The notes beneath the pieces are model-generated. The model was not told the DNA's origin. It did not search any database and worked only from the letters and a program-made list of their open reading frames with translations. Of a stretch of 64,000 nucleotides of DNA, positions 36,612 to 46,012 are shown one piece after another. Where the stretch lies: the NCBI GenBank assembly GCA_020024555.1, contig JAHHTQ010000005.1, positions 24,206-88,205 on the forward strand, written 5' to 3'. Made by a program: the position numbers and the translations under genes. Source of the DNA: Angelakisella sp. Its GTDB lineage: Bacteria > Bacillota > Clostridia > Oscillospirales > Ruminococcaceae. Position 1 is the first letter of the stretch. Every line of letters starts with the position of its first letter.

Positions 36612-37016
36612 TTACATTAAATCCGCAATTACATCAAGCGCATCATTGATAAGCGAGGCTATGGATAAATCTTTTACGCCTACTATTATATTATCGCATT
36701 TATTAATAGGTATAAATATTTTTTTTGCCGAACTTCCGCCGATTGCCGCAGACATCTTCGGCGTAACTTCTCCATACAGCGCGTTTGCAATAGCTATTCC
36801 GATAGGCCCTATTATTACATCAGCTTTTTGGGAATTTACGATAACTGCGTTTTCGCCTGTGGCTGCGCAGTTAATACCTGTTTTTAGCATAGTTGATGTT
36901 GCAATGGCATTTGTACCTACTGCCATTATGTCTATTTCCGGAAATTTTGATAAAATTTGTTCGATAAGTTGCTTACCGATTTTTCCACCCTGTCCGTCTA
37001 TTACTAAAATCTTCAT
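36612..37016 (-). CDS. DUF3842 family protein
   Basis: A 134-residue protein starting MKILVIDGQGGKIGKQLIEQ, with a Rossmann-like Gly-rich start and ADVIIGPIGIAIANALYGEV in the middle. This is the pattern of the DUF3842 family of Clostridia, function unknown. The gene follows the aminotransferase by ~40 bases and may be in its operon. Confidence 0.8.
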   Translation of the reverse strand: MKILVIDGQGGKIGKQLIEQILSKFPEIDIMAVGTNAIATSTMLKTGINCAATGENAVIVNSQKADVIIGPIGIAIANALYGEVTPKMSAAIGGSSAKKIFIPINKCDNIIVGVKDLSIASLINDALDVIADLM

Positions 37017-37058
37017 TTTAAATCCTTTTGTATTATTTTTTTATTATTGATACTAAGT

Positions 37059-38246
37059 TTATTCATTGTTTTTTGGGAGTACGCCCAGTTCGTCAAGATA
37101 CGCTTCTATTCGTTTTAGCGCCTCTATAATGTGTTCGATAGAGTAAGAATAACTTATTCTTACAAAACCTTCTCCGCTTTCTCCAAAGGCATTACCGGGA
37201 ACAACAGCGACTTTTTTGCTTCTTAAAAGTCCTTCGGCAAATTGTTCAGATGTCATACCTGTAATTTTTATTGAAGGGAATACATAGAATGCGCCCATTG
37301 GATTAGCGCAGGTAAGCCCCATTCTGTTAAGACTTGAAACGATTAAACCCCGACGCATACCAAACTGTATTGCCATACGTTCTATTTCTTCGTCACAATT
37401 TTTCATAGCCTCAATAGCCGCATATTGACTGGTTGTAGGCGCGCACATAAGCGCGAATTGATGCACCTTTGTCATTTGCGATAAAATTTCCCGTGGACCT
37501 GCGGCATAGCCAAGTCGCCAACCTGTCATAGCGTAAGCTTTTGAAAAACCGTTTACAACAACGGTTCTCTCACGCATACCGTCTATTGATGCAAATGATG
37601 TATGTTTACCTTCGTAAGTAAGCTCTGCATATATTTCGTCAGAAAGTACTATTATATTTGTATCACGCAAAACTTCGGCTATTTTTTCCATATCGTCTTT
37701 TTTCATAATAGCGCCTGTTGGGTTTGCTGGATATGGGAATATAAGCAGTTTTGTTTTTGGTGTAATAGCTTTTTTTAGGTCTTTTGGCATTAGTTTAAAA
37801 TCATCTTCGGCGCGTGTATATATTGGCACAGGGACAGCGCCGGCAAGTTTTGCTATCGGTTCGTATGCCACAAAGCATGGTTCCGGAATAAGTACTTCGT
37901 CACCCGGATTAATAACCGCGCGTGTGCATAAATCTATTGCCTCAGAACCGCCGACAGTTATAAGTATCTCTGTATTTGGATTATATGAGAGATTAAATCT
38001 TCTGTTTAGATATTTGCCTATTTCTTCACGCAACGCTAAAAGTCCTGCGTTTGCTGTATACCATGTATGGCCTTTTTCAAGAGATTCTATACCTGCGCGG
38101 CGAATGGAATACGGAGTTTTAAAGTCCGGTTCGCCAACGCCAAGTGATATAACACCTTCCATTGTGTTCGCAAGGTCAAAAAAACGTCTTATTCCTGACG
38201 GTTTTAGGTTTACAACACAGTCAGAAAGAACTTTACTGTAATCCAT
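37059..38246 (-). CDS. class I/II aminotransferase (aspartate aminotransferase-like, PLP)
   Basis: A 395-residue PLP-dependent aminotransferase. It has YPANPTGA, the aspartate that binds the pyridine N (LSDEIYAEL), the catalytic Lys in NGFSKAYAMTGWRLGY and the Arg in GFVRISYS. The exact substrate is not certain (aspartate, aromatic or PatA-type). The ATG at 38246 overlaps the Lrp stop by one base (TGATG); a TTG three bases earlier is possible. The overlap couples it to the Lrp-type regulator. Confidence 0.9.
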   Translation of the reverse strand: MDYSKVLSDCVVNLKPSGIRRFFDLANTMEGVISLGVGEPDFKTPYSIRRAGIESLEKGHTWYTANAGLLALREEIGKYLNRRFNLSYNPNTEILITVGGSEAIDLCTRAVINPGDEVLIPEPCFVAYEPIAKLAGAVPVPIYTRAEDDFKLMPKDLKKAITPKTKLLIFPYPANPTGAIMKKDDMEKIAEVLRDTNIIVLSDEIYAELTYEGKHTSFASIDGMRERTVVVNGFSKAYAMTGWRLGYAAGPREILSQMTKVHQFALMCAPTTSQYAAIEAMKNCDEEIERMAIQFGMRRGLIVSSLNRMGLTCANPMGAFYVFPSIKITGMTSEQFAEGLLRSKKVAVVPGNAFGESGEGFVRISYSYSIEHIIEALKRIEAYLDELGVLPKNNE

Positions 38247-38743
38247 CAACCAATATCCTCCCTCATATCATCAGAATTTTCGGTTGATATAATACCACGC
38301 TCTTTGTATTTGCGTAGAACAAAGTGTGTTGCAGTTGAAAGAACAGAGGGCAGAGGAGCAAGTCTGTGGGATACAAACATTGCTATATCTTTAAATGTTT
38401 TTGCGGAAACAGTAAGAGCAAGGTCATAACCGCCACTCATAAGATAAACTGTCTCTACTTCGTCAAATTGCGCTATCGTATCGGCAATTTCTTCAAAACC
38501 CATACCGCTTTTTGGTGTGACACGAAGTTCTATTCTTGCGCTGCATACGCTACGGTCTGTTTTCTCCCAGTCGATAATGGCTTTGTAGCCTTTTACTATA
38601 CCACGAGCCTCTAAATTTGCAATAATATCACAAGTTTCTTTTTCCGTAAGTCCTATCATATCGGCTATTTGCTTTTCGCTTAGGCGGGCATTATCTGAAA
38701 GTATATCCAAAACTTTATTTTCATAACTTAAATAATTACTCAT
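38246..38743 (-). CDS. Lrp/AsnC family transcriptional regulator
   Basis: A 165-residue regulator. The N-terminal winged helix (ILSDNARLSEKQIADMIGLT ... GIVKGYKAIIDWEK) is followed by an AsnC-type ligand domain (GFEEIADTIAQFDEVETVYLMSGGYDL). It probably senses an amino acid and controls the overlapping aminotransferase gene. This pairing of an Lrp gene directly ahead of an aminotransferase is common in Clostridia. Confidence 0.92.
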   Translation of the reverse strand: MSNYLSYENKVLDILSDNARLSEKQIADMIGLTEKETCDIIANLEARGIVKGYKAIIDWEKTDRSVCSARIELRVTPKSGMGFEEIADTIAQFDEVETVYLMSGGYDLALTVSAKTFKDIAMFVSHRLAPLPSVLSTATHFVLRKYKERGIISTENSDDMREDIG

Positions 38744-38763
38744 TATTCTTCTCCCTATGTTTA

Positions 38764-39582
38764 TTATATAATTTTTAGCATAACAGGTTGTCTTTCCTTG
38801 TAAAAGGCAAAATATTTATATCCAAGTTCAAGCATTTTTTCCATAACAATATCAAAAGCGTAACACATATCTGTTGCAATATGGGCATCACTGCCGATTG
38901 TTACAAGCTCCCCGCCAAAGTCTTTGTATCTTTTCAAAATATCAAAGTCGGGATTTGCCTGAGCCAGTGGAGTACGCATACCACCTGTATTTATTTCAAG
39001 CGCCTTATTGTTTGCAATAAGTGTTTTCAGTATTTCATCGATTATATCAATATGTAAATTAATGTCAAAAGGTATCCGATACTTACCCCATATATATCGG
39101 ATAGGATAGCCCAGATGAGCGAATGAATCAAATTTATTGTATTTTGCAAGCTCCAAACATGATAAAAAATATTCCTCCATAACATTTTTTATAACAATTT
39201 CGTGGTCATCAAAATTAATATATGCAAAGTCATTTTGATTTTTGTTCTTATGCACGGAAGCAATTACAAAGTCAAATTTATGGTCATTCAGTATTTTATC
39301 AGATATTTCAGGTTGATAGTGTGGTTGTCCAAGCTCTATACCCTTTGTCAAACGAATTTTGGAAGAAAATGTAGTGTTGGCAAGCTCTGTTTCAAATACA
39401 GATTGTTTTATTGCCTGACATTGCTTTTCCATATTTTGAGTTTCATCACATTCAAAATGGTCAGTTATGGAAAATCCCATAATACGATTGTCTTTCGCAT
39501 ATTCACAGATATACATAATAGGGTTTTTGCCGTCGTGAGAATTGTCGCTGTGTACGTGACTATCAAAAAGATTTATTTTCAT
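38764..39582 (-). CDS. PHP-domain phosphatase, histidinol-phosphatase (HisJ) family
   Basis: A 272-residue PHP-family metal-dependent phosphoesterase. The metal ligands are visible: DSHVHSDNSHDG near the start, SITDHFE, KGIELGQP, ASVHK, and GSDAH near the end. The family member in histidine synthesis is HisJ, but no other his genes are here, so another phosphate ester is possible. ATG 39582 fits MKINLFDSHVHS and follows gaaagag; a GTG at 39591 is less likely. Confidence 0.85.
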   Translation of the reverse strand: MKINLFDSHVHSDNSHDGKNPIMYICEYAKDNRIMGFSITDHFECDETQNMEKQCQAIKQSVFETELANTTFSSKIRLTKGIELGQPHYQPEISDKILNDHKFDFVIASVHKNKNQNDFAYINFDDHEIVIKNVMEEYFLSCLELAKYNKFDSFAHLGYPIRYIWGKYRIPFDINLHIDIIDEILKTLIANNKALEINTGGMRTPLAQANPDFDILKRYKDFGGELVTIGSDAHIATDMCYAFDIVMEKMLELGYKYFAFYKERQPVMLKII

Positions 39583-39698
39583 AAAATACACATCTCTTTC
39601 GTATAAATTTTAGGTAATTTAATATTTTTATTATATACTGAATTTACTTACAATGAGTTTTATTCTAACATATTTTTTAAAAAAAGTATAGTCTTTTC

Positions 39699-39727
39699 TT
39701 GACAATTAAAATAATTAGTGCTAATCT
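39699..39727 (+). promoter_or_regulatory. thrS leader promoter
   Basis: TTGACA at 39699-39704, 17-base spacer, TAATCT at 39722-39727, about 25-30 bases before the T-box structure begins. Confidence 0.6.
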
Positions 39728-39749
39728 ATAAATAAGTAATAGATATATA

Positions 39750-40036
39750 TTGATAACACTTTGACGGAAAGCACATTTACTGTATGTTTATTTCAGAGAG
39801 TTACAACATAATGCTGTAAGTTGTAATAATAGATTTGTATATGTGTACCACTCCCGAGTGCAGTGCAGGAAATTTTTATGTTTTCCGAACACTGTCGCAT
39901 AAGTCTGCGTTATGGACTTCTTTTGAGTAATACCGTAATTTTTTTATGGTATTAATACAGGTGGAACCGTGGGAAAAATCGACTTCTCGCCCTGTGTATT
40001 ATAGTTTTTGTAATTATGATACATAGGGCTTTTTTT
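39750..40036 (+). ncRNA. threonine T-box leader of thrS
   Basis: A tRNA-sensing leader. It has the AGAG motif segment (cagagagttac, ~39801), a Thr specifier codon ACC followed by A at 39847-39849, the T-box sequence acaggtggaaccgtggg (39957-39973) and a terminator stem gccctgtgtat / atacatagggc (39989-39999 with 40019-40029) plus seven T. The TGGA in the T-box fits a tRNA whose discriminator base is U. Uncharged tRNA-Thr should open the terminator. Confidence 0.95.
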
Positions 40037-40097
40037 ATTATCACTGTTACTGTATATAACTAGAAACAAACAATAAATAAACGGAGGTAAATTTAAT

Positions 40098-42032
40098 ATG
40101 ATAATTACATTAAAAGATGGCTCAACAAAAGAGTATGCCCAACCAATGCTTGCAAGTGATATTACAAAAGACATCAGTATGGGACTGTATCGTAATGCAT
40201 GCGCTGTAATGATTAACGGAAAAGTGGAGGATTTACGTGTAACTGTTGACAGTGATTGCGACTTTGCTGTTCTTACATTTGATGACGAACAAGGTCAACG
40301 CGCGTTCAACCATACAGCGTCGCACATACTTGCCCTTGCAGTTAAACGTCTGTTTCCAAATGTTAAATTTGCAATAGGCCCTGCTATTGAAAACGGTTTT
40401 TACTATGATTTCGATTGCGAAAAACCATTCTCACCGGAAGATTTGACAAAACTTGAAGCGGAAATGGCTAAAATCGCAAAAGAAGATTTGAAGCTTGAAA
40501 GATTTACAAAATCTGTGGAAGAAGCAAATGAGCTTATGAAAGATGAGCCGTTTAAGCTTGAACTGATTGCAGAACATTCAGCAAAAGGTGAAGAAATCAG
40601 CTTTTATACAGTTGGCGAATTTACAGACCTATGCGCTGGCCCTCACCTTGTTTCAACAGGTGCCGTAAAAGCTGTTAAACTACTTTCATGTACAGGCGCA
40701 TATTGGAGAGGCAGTGAAAAGAACAAGATGCTTAACCGTATATACGGTACAGCGTTCCCTAAAAAGAGTATGTTGGAAGAACATTTGGAAAAACTTGAAG
40801 AAGCAAAGAAACGTGACCATAATAAACTTGGCAGAGAACTTCAACTATTCACAACTTCTGACCTTATCGGTCAAGGCTTGCCTATTATGTTGCCTTATGG
40901 CGCAAGAGTAATACAACTATTGCAACGTTTTGTAGAAGACGAGGAGCAAAAGAGAGGTTGGCAACTGACAAAAACACCATTTATGGCAAAGAGCGACCTA
41001 TACAAAGTATCGGGACACTGGGACCATTACAAAGACGGTATGTTTGTACTTGGTGACGAAGAAGCCGATGACGAAGTATTCGCAATGCGTCCTATGACTT
41101 GCCCGTTTCAATATCAGGCATATCTAAACAGACCACGTTCATACCGTGATTTGCCGATAAGATATAACGAGACATCTACTCTATTCCGTAATGAAGCATC
41201 AGGCGAAATGCACGGACTGATTCGTGTGCGTCAATTTACAATTTCAGAAGGTCACCTAATGTGTACGCCCGACCAACTTGAAAATGAATTTAAGAATTGC
41301 TTGGAGCTTGCCATATATATGCTAAAAACTCTTGGGCTGTATGAAGATGTTTCTTATAGATTTTCACAATGGGATCCCGAGGACAAAGAAAAATACATCG
41401 GTACTGCTGAACAGTGGGAAGAAGCGCAAAGCACAATGGCAAAAATTCTTGACCACCTAAATATACCATACAGCGTAGGTATTGGTGAGGCTGCTTTCTA
41501 TGGCCCGAAACTTGATATTCAAATTAAGAACGTTCACGGTAAAGAAGATACGCTTATAACAATACAAATCGACCAACTACTGAGCGAAAAATTCGGTATG
41601 GAATACACAGACAAAGACGGTTCAAAGAAAAATCCATACATCATTCACCGTACATCTCTTGGTTGTTACGAAAGAACGCTTGCGCTTCTTATTGAAAAAT
41701 ACGCAGGCGCATTCCCACTGTGGCTTGCTCCTGTACAAGTTAAGCTTTTGCCTATTGCTGACAGACATATTGATTATCTATATGATGTTAAGGCAAAACT
41801 TGAAGCAAAAGGTATTCGTTGCGAAATTGATGACAGAAGTGAGAAGATTGGCTACAAGATAAGAGAGGCGCAACTAATGAAAGTTCCTTATATGCTTGTT
41901 GCCGGTGATAAAGATATAGAAAACGGTACTGTTTCTGTACGTTCAAGAAAAGACGGAGATATAGGCGCGTCTACTCTTGATGAATTTATAGCGAAAGCTA
42001 TGGCGGAAATTGAATCAAAAGAAATTAAATAA
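40098..42032 (+). CDS. thrS: threonyl-tRNA synthetase
   Basis: A 644-residue class II synthetase that charges tRNA-Thr. It has the N-terminal TGS domain (~1-60), an editing domain with HTASHILALAVK (~residue 75), the catalytic zinc Cys (MRPMTCPFQYQ), motif 2 (FRNEASGEMHGLIRVRQF), motif 3 (GCYERTLALLIEKYAG) and a C-terminal anticodon-binding domain. It is controlled by the T-box just upstream. The start follows ggagg. Confidence 0.99.
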   Translation: MIITLKDGSTKEYAQPMLASDITKDISMGLYRNACAVMINGKVEDLRVTVDSDCDFAVLTFDDEQGQRAFNHTASHILALAVKRLFPNVKFAIGPAIENGFYYDFDCEKPFSPEDLTKLEAEMAKIAKEDLKLERFTKSVEEANELMKDEPFKLELIAEHSAKGEEISFYTVGEFTDLCAGPHLVSTGAVKAVKLLSCTGAYWRGSEKNKMLNRIYGTAFPKKSMLEEHLEKLEEAKKRDHNKLGRELQLFTTSDLIGQGLPIMLPYGARVIQLLQRFVEDEEQKRGWQLTKTPFMAKSDLYKVSGHWDHYKDGMFVLGDEEADDEVFAMRPMTCPFQYQAYLNRPRSYRDLPIRYNETSTLFRNEASGEMHGLIRVRQFTISEGHLMCTPDQLENEFKNCLELAIYMLKTLGLYEDVSYRFSQWDPEDKEKYIGTAEQWEEAQSTMAKILDHLNIPYSVGIGEAAFYGPKLDIQIKNVHGKEDTLITIQIDQLLSEKFGMEYTDKDGSKKNPYIIHRTSLGCYERTLALLIEKYAGAFPLWLAPVQVKLLPIADRHIDYLYDVKAKLEAKGIRCEIDDRSEKIGYKIREAQLMKVPYMLVAGDKDIENGTVSVRSRKDGDIGASTLDEFIAKAMAEIESKEIK

Positions 42033-42065
42033 TGTATTTATTTTTATATTGAAAATAAAAAAGAC

Positions 42066-42116
42066 TTGACAAAGTCCGAAATCATACTTATAATAGCTGG
42101 TATGATTTCGGACTTT
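42066..42116 (+). promoter_or_regulatory. marR-MATE promoter and palindromic operator
   Basis: A fully consensus promoter: TTGACA 42066-42071, 17 bases, TATAAT 42089-42094. A perfect 16-bp inverted repeat lies across it: aaagtccgaaatcata (42071-42086, within the spacer) and tatgatttcggacttt (42101-42116, around the start point). It is the likely binding site of the MarR protein encoded next, giving autoregulation. As RNA the same repeat could also help end thrS transcription. Confidence 0.8.
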
Positions 42117-42139
42117 AATATTTTGAAAGGGGAAAGTTT

Positions 42140-42580
42140 ATGGAGAAATATATAAATTCTTTTATAGATGTTATAAGACTATATGCTGAGGAAGACAAAA
42201 TTTACAGGGATTACGCTATAAAGTGCGGATTATCGGTGACGTCTTTTTGGATTTTGGAGGCACTGTATAGAGAAAAAAGACCTCTTTCGCAAAAAGAAAT
42301 TTGCGATGAATTGGTTAGATTTCCAAAACAGACAGTAAATTCGGCAGTCAAAAAGTTGATTGAAGATTTGTTTATTGTACAAAAGCCTGTTGCCAATGCA
42401 AAAAACAGTAAGGCTCTTGAACTTACAGAAAGCGGTATGGCTTTTTGCGATAAACATATGGCTCTACTCATAAAAGCAGAAAACAGCGCCTATGCGCAGC
42501 TTACAGAAGAAGAACAGAATAAGTACATAGAACATTTTAAATTAATGAATGAAAAACGGAAAAAAGAGTTGGGGCTTTAA
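42140..42580 (+). CDS. MarR family transcriptional regulator
   Basis: A 146-residue MarR-type regulator. The winged helix (FWILEALYREKRPLSQKEIC ... FPKQTVNSAVKKLIEDLFIV) has the usual recognition helix and wing; the flanking helices form the dimer. It probably represses itself and the MATE exporter that follows 31 bases later, like MepR-MepA. The start follows aaaggggaaag. Confidence 0.93.
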   Translation: MEKYINSFIDVIRLYAEEDKIYRDYAIKCGLSVTSFWILEALYREKRPLSQKEICDELVRFPKQTVNSAVKKLIEDLFIVQKPVANAKNSKALELTESGMAFCDKHMALLIKAENSAYAQLTEEEQNKYIEHFKLMNEKRKKELGL

Positions 42581-42611
42581 AAAAATATAAATAAGCGGGG
42601 GGAAGGGAAGA

Positions 42612-43946
42612 ATGAATATAAGATTATCTGAACATTTTACATATACAAAATTGGGAAGGTTTGTTTTGCCTTCTGTCATAATGATGGTCGTTACATCACT
42701 ATACAGTATAATTGACGGATTGTTCGTATCAAACTATGTTGGGAAAAATGCTTTTGCCGCGTTAAATCTCATCTTTCCGATAATAATGATTGTTATGGCA
42801 TTCGGATTTATGATTGGCGCGGGGGGAAGCGCATTGGTTGCCAAAAAATTGGGCGAAGGCGAAGATGAGACAGCGAATAAGTATTTTTCAATGTTTTTTG
42901 CCTTTGCAACTGTTTTGGGTATTTCGCTGTCTGCAATTTGTTTTATATTTATGCCTAAACTTGCGAAACTTATAGGCGCAAGTGACTTGATACTTGAAGA
43001 CTGTGTGATATATGGACGGGTGCTGATGGTGTCAAGCACATTTTATATTTTGCAAAATTGCTTTCAGAACTTTATGATAGTTGCGGAAAAACCAAAACTT
43101 GGACTTTTTATAACCCTTTTGGCAGGCGGTACGAATATTGTACTTGACTATCTGTTAATATATATTTTTGATATGGGGATTTTCGGAGCTGCGGCGGCGA
43201 CAGCCGGTTCGCAAGTTATAGGCGCTGTTATACCGTTAATATATTTTTCAAAGAAAAGAAAAAATACAAAGTTGCATTTTGTAAAGCCGATATTTGATTT
43301 TAAGGCTATTGCAAAGGGTTGTACAAACGGCGTATCGGAACTTTTATCAAATATTTCTATGTCATTTGTAAGTATGCTGTACAATATTCAGCTTATAAAA
43401 ATAGCGGCAGAAAACGGAATAGCCGCCTATGGTGTCATAATGTATTTGGGATTTACGTTCAGCGCAATATTTTTTGGTTATGTAATTGGCACAGCTCCTA
43501 TTATAAGCTATCATTATGGCGCAAATAACCATAATGAACTGAAAAATCTGTTCAGAAAAAGTATCATAATAAATATGGTTGTGTCGATAATGATGACAAC
43601 AATATCAATAACTTTCGCAACACCGCTTTCAAGAATTTTTGTTGGCTATGATGCGAAATTACTTGAAATGACAGTAAATGGTATGCGTTTATATGCGATA
43701 TCGTTTTTGATTTGCGGTATAAATATTTTTGCGTCGGGATTTTTTACGGCACTGAACGACGGTCTTGTTTCAGGGGTTATATCGGTACTTCGCACGCTTG
43801 TATTTCAGGTTCTTTCTATTTCGATATTGCCAATATTCTTTGGACTGAACGGTATATGGCTGTCTTTGGTTACTGCGGAACTGTTGTCGTTAATAGTATC
43901 GTTAATTTACTTCATAAGAAAACGTAAGATATATAAATATATATAA
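42612..43946 (+). CDS. MATE family multidrug/sodium exporter (MepA-like)
   Basis: A 444-residue transporter of the MATE family, with about 12 transmembrane helices. Its N-terminus (LGRFVLPSVIMMVVTSLYSI IDGLFVSNYVG, read as the typical NorM/MepA segment) and the repeated half (SNISMSFVSMLYNIQL) fit. It exports cationic drugs or similar compounds in exchange for Na+ or H+. Expression is likely induced when a ligand releases the MarR protein. Confidence 0.93.
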   Translation: MNIRLSEHFTYTKLGRFVLPSVIMMVVTSLYSIIDGLFVSNYVGKNAFAALNLIFPIIMIVMAFGFMIGAGGSALVAKKLGEGEDETANKYFSMFFAFATVLGISLSAICFIFMPKLAKLIGASDLILEDCVIYGRVLMVSSTFYILQNCFQNFMIVAEKPKLGLFITLLAGGTNIVLDYLLIYIFDMGIFGAAAATAGSQVIGAVIPLIYFSKKRKNTKLHFVKPIFDFKAIAKGCTNGVSELLSNISMSFVSMLYNIQLIKIAAENGIAAYGVIMYLGFTFSAIFFGYVIGTAPIISYHYGANNHNELKNLFRKSIIINMVVSIMMTTISITFATPLSRIFVGYDAKLLEMTVNGMRLYAISFLICGINIFASGFFTALNDGLVSGVISVLRTLVFQVLSISILPIFFGLNGIWLSLVTAELLSLIVSLIYFIRKRKIYKYI

Positions 43947-43956
43947 AGTTACAGCA

Positions 43957-43992
43957 AAAAGTCTTGACTTTGATGTAAGCCAAGACTTTTTA
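43957..43992. terminator. bidirectional terminator between MATE and EpsG-like genes
   Basis: An 11-bp stem aaaaagtcttg / caagacttttt with A-run and T-run on the two sides, between converging genes. Confidence 0.85.
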
Positions 43993-43998
43993 ATATGT

Positions 43999-45198
43999 TT
44001 ATTTTTTTAAGTTTGAAACGAATGTATTGTTGTCAACAGCCTGTTCCTTGTTAAATATACTTATATATGGATAGACTTTATGGTAACCGTTTACCGCGCC
44101 CAATGCGAAATTAAATATACAGAAACATATAAGAACGAATGTAATTAATGACTTTGTATCGTTTATTTGTTTTTGCTTTGATTTACTTACTATCTTCTCA
44201 TAATCATTTTTCTCTTTTGAATTTAGAGCTTCAATATCTGCGCTGTATAGAGAAATAATTTGAGGTATAAAGATTAAGAAATACAGTTGGAAGTTAATGG
44301 AAAATCTTTCGATTATAAATACATTTATACCCATTAATATAAGAGTCATAGATATAAGTGAAATATAGAATATATAGCTGTTTTTCTTATCTTTTTTATA
44401 AAGCTTTTGTGTAAAAATAAGTGTTATTATCATTATTACAGCTTGAAAAAGCATAGTTTTAATACTGCCTTTTCCCAAATACATTTGAAGTTCGGGATTA
44501 TCTAAATACTTACTGTATACAGTAAATTGAGCCAATAAGTTTATTGCTGGTTTTATGGCAAAAATACCTATTAAACATATTGCTGACATAATTGAACACC
44601 ATATTTTGTTCAGTGGCAATCTCGATACTATATATACGGGTAAGGCAATCAGCGCGCTGAAATGGAATGTTGTTGCAAGCAAAACAATCAATAAGTATTT
44701 TATTGTGTTTCCGTTTTTTAGATATTTGTAACCCCAAAACAGAACCACTGCCGCCATACTTTGACGTAGGAAGTTCATATTTGTGGCGAATATGTGCATA
44801 GAAATATACAGTAGGTACGAAATCCATGGGGAGTCGGTATTTTTATATGTTATATAGAAAATAGAACCGATAATAAAAGTACCGGATACAAATAGCCATA
44901 TTTGATAATTGTCGGTAACGCAACCTACAAGCCAAGAGAATATATAGTAAGACGGTTCTTTCCAATGCGCTTTAAGTACATCTGTAAATGATTGTGAGCA
45001 AACTTGTTTAAAAAAGTCGTTGTACATATCATAATCGAAACCAATTCTATAACGAAAAGAAGAAACAAGTATAAAAGAAACAGCCAAAATTATCATAGAA
45101 AAAATGCGTATTTTGTTGTGATACGGATTAGTTTTAGTTTTTTCGTCAAGTATCCATGCAAGGACTACCAAACACATTAAACCAATATATACAGTCAT
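43999..45198 (-). CDS. EpsG-like membrane protein (polysaccharide polymerase family)
   Basis: A 399-residue protein with about ten to twelve transmembrane helices. SSFRYRIGFDYDMYNDFF and ATNMNFLRQSMAAVVLFWGY are typical of EpsG/Wzy-like proteins thought to polymerise or export surface polysaccharides. It is a lone gene here; no glycosyltransferases are nearby, so the product cannot be named. Confidence 0.8.
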   Translation of the reverse strand: MTVYIGLMCLVVLAWILDEKTKTNPYHNKIRIFSMIILAVSFILVSSFRYRIGFDYDMYNDFFKQVCSQSFTDVLKAHWKEPSYYIFSWLVGCVTDNYQIWLFVSGTFIIGSIFYITYKNTDSPWISYLLYISMHIFATNMNFLRQSMAAVVLFWGYKYLKNGNTIKYLLIVLLATTFHFSALIALPVYIVSRLPLNKIWCSIMSAICLIGIFAIKPAINLLAQFTVYSKYLDNPELQMYLGKGSIKTMLFQAVIMIITLIFTQKLYKKDKKNSYIFYISLISMTLILMGINVFIIERFSINFQLYFLIFIPQIISLYSADIEALNSKEKNDYEKIVSKSKQKQINDTKSLITFVLICFCIFNFALGAVNGYHKVYPYISIFNKEQAVDNNTFVSNLKK

Positions 45199-45283
45199 TA
45201 AATAGTCTCCTTTAAATTAATATAAACTTTAACTTATAATTTAGCATAATTTTATAAAAAAAACAAGTGCGAAAAATAAAAGC

Positions 45284-45312
45284 TTTACATAGATTTAAAA
45301 ATATGCTAAACT
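45284..45312 (+). promoter_or_regulatory. rnpB promoter
   Basis: TTTACA at 45284-45289, 17-base spacer, TAAACT at 45307-45312, about 15 bases before the RNA. Confidence 0.6.
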
Positions 45313-45327
45313 GTTTAAGTATTATTT

Positions 45328-45675
45328 GAGTATACTGGACAACAGCGGAAATGCTTTTTGGCATTTATGAGGAAAGTCCGAGCTTCACAGGGTAAAAATA
45401 GCTGCTAACGGCAGCCGGAGGCGACTCTAGGGAAAGTGCAACAGAGATATACCGCCGAATTTTTCGGTAAGGGTGGAAAGGCGAGGTAAGAGCTCACCGG
45501 GTTGTAGGAGACTACAATGCCATGTAAACCCTATTTGAAGCAACACCGATAGGAATATGGTCAGTTTTGACCTAAACGGCGACCCGTCGGTTCCGCCAAG
45601 GTGGCTTGAGCCTTTGAGCAATTAAAGGCCTAGATAGATTGTTGTCTAAACAGAACTCGGCTTATAGGTATACTC
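45328..45675 (+). ncRNA. rnpB: RNase P RNA
   Basis: About 348 bases. The ends pair as P1 (gagtatac / gtatactc). The universal core is present: gaggaaagtccgagcttc, acagagatataccgcc, ggtggaaaggcgaggtaaga with gagctcaccg, and the 3' core acagaactcggcttatag. The RNA removes the 5' leader of pre-tRNAs. It looks like a type A form, which fits Clostridia rather than Bacillus. Confidence 0.96.
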
Positions 45676-45710
45676 AAATTAATATATAGAATTTTATTGC
45701 GCTGATAAAA

Positions 45711-45768
45711 AACAACCCCCATTTTTGATAGATTTTTTGTATCTACCACAAATGAGGGTTGTTTTTTT
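45711..45768. terminator. bidirectional terminator of rnpB and the feo operon
   Basis: A 14-base stem with one mismatch (aacaacccccattt / aaatgagggttgtt) and seven T on the plus side; the minus strand also has a T-run, so it can end the feo transcript as well. Confidence 0.85.
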
Positions 45769-45806
45769 GTGTATGTTCGTATGTAAGGAGTATAGAAAAA
45801 GTCTAA

Positions 45807-45986
45807 TTATTTTTTGTCTTGCGAGTGGCATTTGCATGCTGCGGAACAACCGCTGCAATTACAACCGCAAGCAGATTTGCCTGATTTCTTTTGTTTTATC
45901 AAGTATACTATTACAGCAACTACTATGCACAAAAGAATGGCGCTTATTATTATTGTTGCTAAGTTTTGTGATAAAAAGTTAATCAT
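45807..45986 (-). CDS. FeoB-associated Cys-rich membrane protein
   Basis: A 59-residue protein. It starts MINFLSQNLATIIISAILLC, has one transmembrane helix (~10-30), a basic stretch (KQKKSGKS) and a Cys-rich tail (ACGCNCSGCSAACKCH, eight Cys counting this stretch and the helix). This is the small partner often found after feoB in Firmicutes. It starts 26 bases after the feoB stop with a gaggt ribosome site. The Cys tail may pass iron or stabilise FeoB; this is inference. Confidence 0.93.
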   Translation of the reverse strand: MINFLSQNLATIIISAILLCIVVAVIVYLIKQKKSGKSACGCNCSGCSAACKCHSQDKK

Positions 45987-46012
45987 AAATTTTTACCTCG
46001 ATTTCTTATTGA

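Noticed and set aside
36565..37050. 161-codon plus-strand frame opposite DUF3842
   Set aside because: It is a shadow of the recognised DUF3842 gene and begins inside the repeat.
39713..39724. agtgctaat near thrS as a CIRCE element
   Set aside because: Only one half of the inverted repeat is present; it lies within a normal promoter.
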